From Patiria pectinifera (Eukaryota > Echinodermata > Asteroidea > Valvatida > Asterinidae), in the NCBI GenBank assembly GCA_029964075.1, contig CM057142.1:24802392-24866391 (forward strand): a stretch of 64,000 bases of DNA, given 5' to 3'. Below the pieces are notes generated by a model, which saw nothing but the letters and a program-made list of their open reading frames with translations, was not told the DNA's origin and did not search any database. How positions within the stretch are numbered: position 1 is the stretch's first letter; the number at the start of each line of letters is the position of its first letter. Position numbers and translations under genes: made by a program. Shown here piece after piece: positions 58,415 through 64,000 of this stretch.

Positions 58415-60300
58415 AATCTAACGACTTGACGATTACCTTCTCGCACGTTATTTATGCAAGCAGCGCAATACATTATGCAGTGCATTTTTGCTGTGAGATC
58501 CAATCGCGCGCCGCTATGCAAATATGGACTCATCCATTCCGTTACATTGGGTTTCTTCTCATTACGTCAGGGACATGTTTGCAGATCTGGTGACGTTTTC
58601 ACGAGCAATTCACTCAGCTTTGTCAATTGTGTATAGAAATAAAATGTATCATTGTGATATCCTACTTGATTTATTTGAGTCGTGTAGGCCTATGCCCTAC
58701 AATGAATTTTGTAATGTTACACAACACAAAGTAAACCCTCGAAGTAATGAGAATGATCTTCCGTGGCGGCCTAGAATACACTTTGGAATCTGAACCAATC
58801 AGAGTGCTTGAATAGAATTCGCTAGCGATTCAAAATACTCCCATATGTTGTGTACAAAATTGAAAACGTTATCTCTAAGTCGATAATTATTTTATCAGAA
58901 ATAGTCAGCATAATTTGGTCTTGGAACCAGACTACGCGCATTGCAGCAATATTTTGCGTGCGTGGAGCCAGTAACTGGTTGAGTACGTAAAACACAGTTA
59001 CCGACTTGGCACCAAGGCTAGGTCTATGATTGAGAGCGAGGGAGTGCGCTTGGCAAATCCAGGGGGTGGGGCATGTATATGAAAGGGGACATGTTTTAAA
59101 GTGAAGGGATTATCGTTTGTTCCCCCCACTTGTTTTCGTCCCGAAAAAAAGTTGTAGCCTACAATTTGATTCTATAGCTCAGAATAGCTGATTCAAGTAC
59201 TCCAGATTCGGATGTTTAAATGATGATCTTTTGCTCAAAAGAATTGGTTAAAGTGGGCAGAAATTGCCTGAGATCGCACCACAGAGAGTCTAGAATCCAT
59301 TGATTCTGATCAGGGTATGCCCCAACGTTTGATAAGTGGCTGACGCCCTTGAAATTAAATGGGATTGGAATAAGCTCTGTGTAGCTGCTAATGATATAAG
59401 ATTGAATGTGCATTAATTTACACTCAAATAAAATTCCATGTGGTGAATTGTTCACCTGTTAACCAGTTGGTAAGCCCCCCCCCCAAATAAAAATTTATGA
59501 GTCACTATTCCTTTCCAGTAGACATTCAAAATGTTCATAGGGCAATGCAATAGGCCTACTGAACATAAAAATTCACGTACCAATTTTTTTTTACACACAA
59601 TACACTTCTTAACGCTAGATTTTTTTTATGATTTTTTTTAAAGACATCTAAAAGCATTGTTTGAGTGTTTTAGTGTTTTGTACTGTGATCTATGGCACCA
59701 GACCTCAGCAAAACAGACTTACAACTTAGATCGTAGTTACGAACTTAACAATATTGTTTCAAGATCAGTTTTACACCAGAAAAAAAAATGGGGCTAAAAA
59801 ATTATGGAGGGAGTTTGATTTTGTGAACCAAATATTGGAGATCAAAAGCTCAGACATTTTGCGTTATTTTGAGTGTTTTATGTGGACATTTACACAGAAA
59901 CTTTTTATCGATTCAACGACAAACTGTTCGTCTTTAAAGTCAATATTCAAACGCTGGATCAAGAGTTTAAACAAATCCAGCAAAAATATGTTCACATGTC
60001 TGCTTACTTGATACTCTCCTTCACCATTATCTACAAACATGGATGTTGGGAAAACCTCTGAAATTATATTCTTGTCAAAACAAAATTGTCGTAGGTTTAA
60101 ATCGTCACCATTTTCACGAACAGCCACATACTATATAATATTATGTTGATTTGAGAAAAAGGGTTTTCGAGATAATCGCAAAAGAAGTTTCTCATATTTT
60201 AAAACTTCAAGAAATACTACTTTGCAACAACTTTGTGCAGCAAGGAAACCATGACACGATTCTACGAGAGTTGAAGTTTTACATGAACCCGGTAATGAGA
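58415..60300. other. Intronic sequence with a diverged repeat
   Basis: The stretch 59150-59300 (TTGATTCTATAGCTCAGAAT and CCTGAGATCGCACCACAGAG) is a diverged, inverted relative of the blocks inside 2011-2962. No coding exon recognised. Confidence 0.45.
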
Positions 60301-60339
60301 CTTAATACAGCAGTTAATTAGTGAAAATTAATTAGTAAA

Positions 60340-60745
60340 GATATGTGGCTCTTCGTGAAAACGCAAATTCAGGTTTCCGACATATTGGCCCTTTCTGTTC
60401 AACGTGTATTTCCATAGGCGCGCGTGAGTACGTGCTCGCAGCTGAAAGATATGTGACTCTTCGTGAAAACGCAAATCTCAATTGACCTACTTTTACGTAT
60501 TTCCGTGCAATGGGTTTTGTACGCGTTCAATGGGCCAAAATGTATGTGGCTCGTCGTGAAAACGCAAAATGCATTTATCGAGATTTCTGCCCCTTGCAAC
60601 ATTAGTGTAACTTAGAAATTAAGGATGTTTTGCTTACAGAAACATGTCAAAAGGGTTGAGTACATTGTTTTAATGCGAAATATTGAAAAAAATCAAAATC
60701 GAAAAAATTGTAATTTTTGATATGTGGCCCCTTCGTGAAAACGGT
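60340..60745 (+). repeat. Spaced repeats of TCGTGAAAACGCAAA
   Basis: ATATGTGGCTCTTCGTGAAA with CGCAAA occurs near 60342, 60449, 60541 and, more diverged, 60720. The spacing is uneven (about 107, 92 and 180 bp), so this is not a simple tandem array. Confidence 0.75.
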
Positions 60746-61407
60746 GACGAAATGTAAACAAACGGGACGAGAAAAGGCAGTTTTTTTTCTGAAATCACTT
60801 TTTCCACGTTGGAAAAAAATATTTTAAACAACCGACTCTTCAATAAAAATGAAATATTGATACAAAAATAACAACTATAAAATTCAGGCGGCCTATAAAT
60901 AGTAAAAATACGAAGGTAGGAATCGCTCAGCGGTACAAAGTCGGCATAACATATGCAAATAACACTAGGAATTGCGCATGCGCAGTTGAAAGTGCAACTA
61001 CAACGTACGTGATACACGATATAACGGTCTTCAACTCGGGGGGGGGGGGTCAAAGGCTTGGGTGCTGCTCATATCATGCAGTTATCGATTCAGCAGCGAA
61101 GTAGGAATGTTATGGACATGCGGTGTGCATGTGCTGACCTAGGCTGCTGCATGCAGCTGCTGCTAATCGATACAGGATACATTTAAGTCAAACACAAATG
61201 CCATTTGCATTTGCCATATAACAAACATTGAGGTTAACTGCAGTGTTGTTTTGTGGTAGTTTTAATTAGAAATTTGTAGATTTATGTCTTTGTCGCCATG
61301 TTATTTGTGATGGTGATTGTTCTGAAAGAATTCATTATAAGTTACCATAATATAGGGACAAAATAATCGTTTTGCTTCTGCAGGTCCTTTGATATGAGCT
61401 CTGATCG

Positions 61408-61516
61408 TGGGCGTCGCCAGGATTTTTTTCTGGGGGGGGGGGCAAAGCACATCTTTTTTTCTTCTTTTTTTGCTTCTTTCCTTTTCGGGTGGGGGGGGGG
61501 GGGCAAGCGACGCCCA
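61408..61516. mobile_element. Short MITE with TGGGCGTCGC ends
   Basis: TGGGCGTCGCCAGGA and the complement GCGACGCCCA bound 109 bp with G-runs on both sides. The proline-rich frames read through the C-runs on the other strand are artefacts. Confidence 0.7.
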
Positions 61517-61962
61517 TGGATCTGATTTACAGCTTTCGAGAGCCCCGTGGATGGACGGGACACACCAAATGAAAACTTGTATTAAAGTCATAGCGTGTTC
61601 GCGTGGGCATACGAAAGTCTTTCTCAATGGTCTCTCGCAACTGTCCCTTTCTTACCGTAGAGGGGGTACTTGTGCATGGAGCCCTTAAACCATAAATAAA
61701 ACCTAGACACGACACTGCTCAAAACAGGCTATGCGCGAACGGCATGTGGTTTCGTACACGACGCCAAAGAAGTTTACATTTCCATCGGATTTTGTGTGAT
61801 TCTAAGTGCTTTCCAGTTGACATAATAATTCTATATACGCGCAGCATTTTGCTAACAGACGCGAGAGCAAAATAATGTCGTGTCAGTAGGTTTTATGGAG
61901 TGTGCTTAGACCTCGGACATCTACGCATCTTTTGGTCACTCTAGTATACCCACATGTGTGGG

Positions 61963-62030
61963 TTTACCAGCGTTTGTCTCATAAAAAAATTACACATTGG
62001 CAAATTTTTTATGAGATAAACGCTGGTAAA
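61963..62030. repeat. Hairpin TTTACCAGCGTTTGTCTCAT
   Basis: Arms of 28-29 bp ending in A/T-runs surround an 11-bp loop, ACACATTGGCA. One or two mismatches. Confidence 0.85.
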
Positions 62031-62069
62031 CGGAATTCGGTGGGAATACAAATTCGACGCAACTATGCG

Positions 62070-62255
62070 CAGGCACGACGCGACTTTGCGACGACGCGAC
62101 TTTGCGACGACGCGACTTTGCGACGACGCGACTTTGCGACGACGCGACTTTGCGACGACGCGACTTTGCGACGGCACGACGCGGCCATGCGGCGGCACGA
62201 CGCGGCCATGCGGCGGCACGACGCGGCTACGCGACGGCACGACGCGACTATACGC
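62070..62255 (+). repeat. Minisatellite, CGACTTTGCGACGACG and related units
   Basis: About six 16-bp units CGACTTTGCGACGACG are followed by three or four 21-bp units of CGCGGCCATGCGGCGGCACGA type. Frames on both strands stay open through the array, which explains the Arg-rich open frames here. Confidence 0.9.
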
Positions 62256-62417
62256 CGTTGTGGCTGAGGACCCTAGCAACAGTGCCACACATGGGCCGCG
62301 TACGTGGCAGTAATGGAATTCCGTAAGTAATGAAATTCCATAGCTTTCCGCTGCTAAAAATATACGTCTGTACGAAGGACCGTCACTCCAGGCTATTTAT
62401 GTAGAGCTCCAACTTAC

Positions 62418-62791
62418 AGTGGATGTCCCGTTTCTTTGGTGAACAACTCGCCAGCTTTTCTTTCACCTTCCACCGTCTGGCCATGGATGGTTACGTTTGG
62501 ACTCAGTTTCTTCAACATGCCCAGCACTCTTTTCAAGTCTGCCTTGTGTTCGTACAACCCCCATATCATTACCCGACTGCCCACTGGTAGATGTTCGGCT
62601 TTCACTCCGGTAAAAAAGTTGAGCACCCGTAGCGTTGTACGTTTGCCGACGTCTCCTTGGTAGCCATCCACTGGGGCCATGTTCATTCTGATCACGCAAT
62701 GGTGTTGATCGATCTCTTGACCTGCTCCCTTGCCAAGTAAGAACCCGGAGCTTGATACCATGGCACATGACGAACAGTGCAGCGTGATCGG
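62418..62791 (-). CDS. ST6GalNAc-type sialyltransferase, motif L exon
   Basis: The acceptor TCGTCACAG precedes base 62791 and the donor GTAAGT follows 62418. In phase 0 the exon reads PITLHCSSCAMVSSSGFLLG, then QEIDQHHCVIRMNMAPVDGY and DVGKRTTLRVLNFFTG. This is motif L, which binds CMP-sialic acid, with the Cys that bridges to motif S and the Asn of RMNxAP. The end GERKAGELFTKETGHP matches the F-K-x-E-T-G segment of ST6GALNAC3 and 5. The exon leaves two bases (CT) that join the T of the next exon. The exons with the cytosolic tail, signal anchor and stem are not in the 62792-64000 stretch as far as I can see, so the gene is 5'-partial here. Confidence 0.95.
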
Positions 62792-63240
62792 CTGTGACGA
62801 CGAATAATTGTAGACAGAGATAAAATCAGATAAGCAAACAAATTGTGCTTGTGATGATATAGGAAGCATGTAGTTTGGCATGTTGTTGGAATATACCTAC
62901 AGTATACCTTTATTATTTTGCTACAGTACAGGACCATCTCAAATTTACCCTGTGACAAAAATGGCCATCATTTTCCAAACGGGCCACCATCAGCTGTTGA
63001 AGTGCCTTTGACATAATACATCAAGTTCATAGCGGGAGGAGACCTCATTTGGTAGCCGGGATGCCGCGCTTCACCCTAGATGGGTGCAGTCGTAAAGTTT
63101 GTATTGTTTGTAGGTTTTAAACAAGTTTCAGTGAAAAAAAAAATGAAGAGGTACGCCAAATCGGCCAAGGGGCTGGGGCGACAAGATACATAAGTTTTTC
63201 CAGCTTATAACGTTTTATAAGACTTTTATCGGAACAAAAT

Positions 63241-63423
63241 GCTACAACCTGAAGCCACTTTCTTCATATATCATCGAAATAAAGGTTATTCATTACAAAA
63301 ATGATGATAAGACATGAAATGGGACTAAGAAACATTTCAAATTTTGTTAGGAAATACTTTGAAAATTGTCTTGACTCACCATAGTCTTTGAACACAATCG
63401 CGGAAGTGGCGTCAGGTTACAAC
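63241..63423. mobile_element. MITE with GCTACAACCTGAAGCCACTT ends, copy 2
   Basis: Reverse-oriented, diverged copy of 37902-38080, recognisable by both ends and by TCAAATTTTGTTAGGAAATA in the middle. Confidence 0.83.
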
Positions 63424-63883
63424 ATTTTCTTCCCGTTTTTCATTCGAATTCACCGTTTGTAATATTCAAATTCGTCCAGCAACATCAACTCACTACACTT
63501 CAAATATTTAATTTTGTCTTTTGTCACACAGATCAAGCAAATTCAAACAATAAGTACACGTTTTCGTCCCGGAGTATTCGATTTCGTCCCGTCCACGCCA
63601 AACCTTGTTTTTCAGAAATCAAATTCGTACAATTGTTTTAAATATAAGACGAATTTGTTCTCTGAATGCTGTCATTCGACAACAGCTTAGACGAATTTAA
63701 TCTATAATGACGAATATTCTCGACCCGGTGACTAAAGAGGGTAACCAACCTTGAAATTGAATGGTAAATGACAAAATTGGTTTTGTTAAATGCGTGTGAA
63801 ATTTTTCTCGGACGAAATTGAATGTAAGAGTCGGTGAATATGAATGTAAAGTGTTTTAAAATAGCCAGAAAAACCTATAGTAT
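63424..63883. repeat. Possible further copy of the TATAGGTTTTCC element
   Basis: The right end CCAGAAAAACCTATAGTATA and repeated ATTCGAATTC / AAATTCGTCC phrases resemble the outer parts of 28534-29732. The match is loose. Confidence 0.35.
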
Positions 63884-64000
63884 AACTTCACAGGGTTGTA
63901 GATATTGCAATACAGGGTGAGTAAAAAAACCGAAACCCAAATGTCAGGACTATTGTTTTAGTGAAGTTCTGCATGTAGCACTTTCAAAATTTAGGACATA

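Noticed and set aside
61301-61627. Proline-rich open frames on the minus strand
   Set aside because: They read through C-runs of a small MITE and have no start or domain support.
61902-62313. Arg-rich open frames on both strands
   Set aside because: They are the translation of a 16-bp and 21-bp minisatellite.
62792-64000. First exon of the ST6GalNAc-type gene
   Set aside because: No ATG-led frame with a hydrophobic anchor and a phase-0 donor could be seen; the exon probably lies beyond the window.

Overview
This is a gene-poor, repeat-rich stretch of a metazoan nuclear genome. Two kinds of evidence point to an invertebrate deuterostome such as an echinoderm, hemichordate or lancelet. First, the only host genes I can support are two spliced GT29 sialyltransferases of the animal ST8Sia and ST6GalNAc types. 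Second, the repeats include foldback elements with arms made of tandem repeats, like the sea urchin TU elements, plus CR1/L2-like and RTE-like LINEs and many hAT-type and other miniature DNA transposons. I cannot name the species.

Host genes. Both lie on the minus strand, head to tail. The upstream gene is an ST6GalNAc-type alpha-2,6-sialyltransferase. Three exons are visible (62791-62418, 55123-55016, 43428-43161); the 5' exons with the membrane anchor are missing and probably lie beyond base 64000. Its splice phases join perfectly and the joined protein carries motifs L, S, III and VS. The downstream gene is ST8Sia-like. Exon 1 (35239-34914) has the signal anchor, exons 2 and 3 (32923-32804 and 28386-28236) hold the stem and start of the catalytic domain, a likely penultimate exon lies at 18938-18828, and the last exon (1038-824) holds the end of motif S, motif III, motif VS and the final Cys. 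I could not find its motif L exon. Both products would be type II Golgi enzymes adding sialic acid to glycoconjugates.

Layout. 0-9 kb: 3' part of the ST8Sia gene with a hAT-like element (2.0-3.0 kb) and a CATGGG-repeat element (5.2-7.1 kb). 9-14.6 kb: a CR1/L2-like LINE on the minus strand, cut by an RTE-like LINE with a clean 13-bp target duplication, a palindromic element and a hairpin-bearing insert. 14.9-15.3 kb: a DIRS-like fragment. 19.9-26.6 kb: a large foldback element with arms of about 165-bp repeats, itself holding a palindromic transposon, a terminal-direct-repeat element and a MITE. 27-32.4 kb: hAT elements and an inverted pair of HTH-coding transposon remnants. 35.4-39.8 kb: a 4.4-kb foldback element with minisatellite arms, ending about 160 bp upstream of the ST8Sia start codon. 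40-52 kb: MITEs, a nearly 1-kb palindrome (45.7-46.7 kb), a LINE tail and a tRNA-like sequence. 52.1-55.0 kb: another foldback element. 55.3-57.7 kb: hairpins amplified in inverted and tandem copies. 58-64 kb: palindromes, minisatellites and the motif L exon of the ST6GalNAc gene.

The most interesting structural signals are the tandem pair of different sialyltransferase families, several unrelated foldback elements built on one plan, a set of hairpins that share a GC-rich apex on unrelated stems, and a hammerhead-like hairpin whose two copies differ by a compensating base pair.
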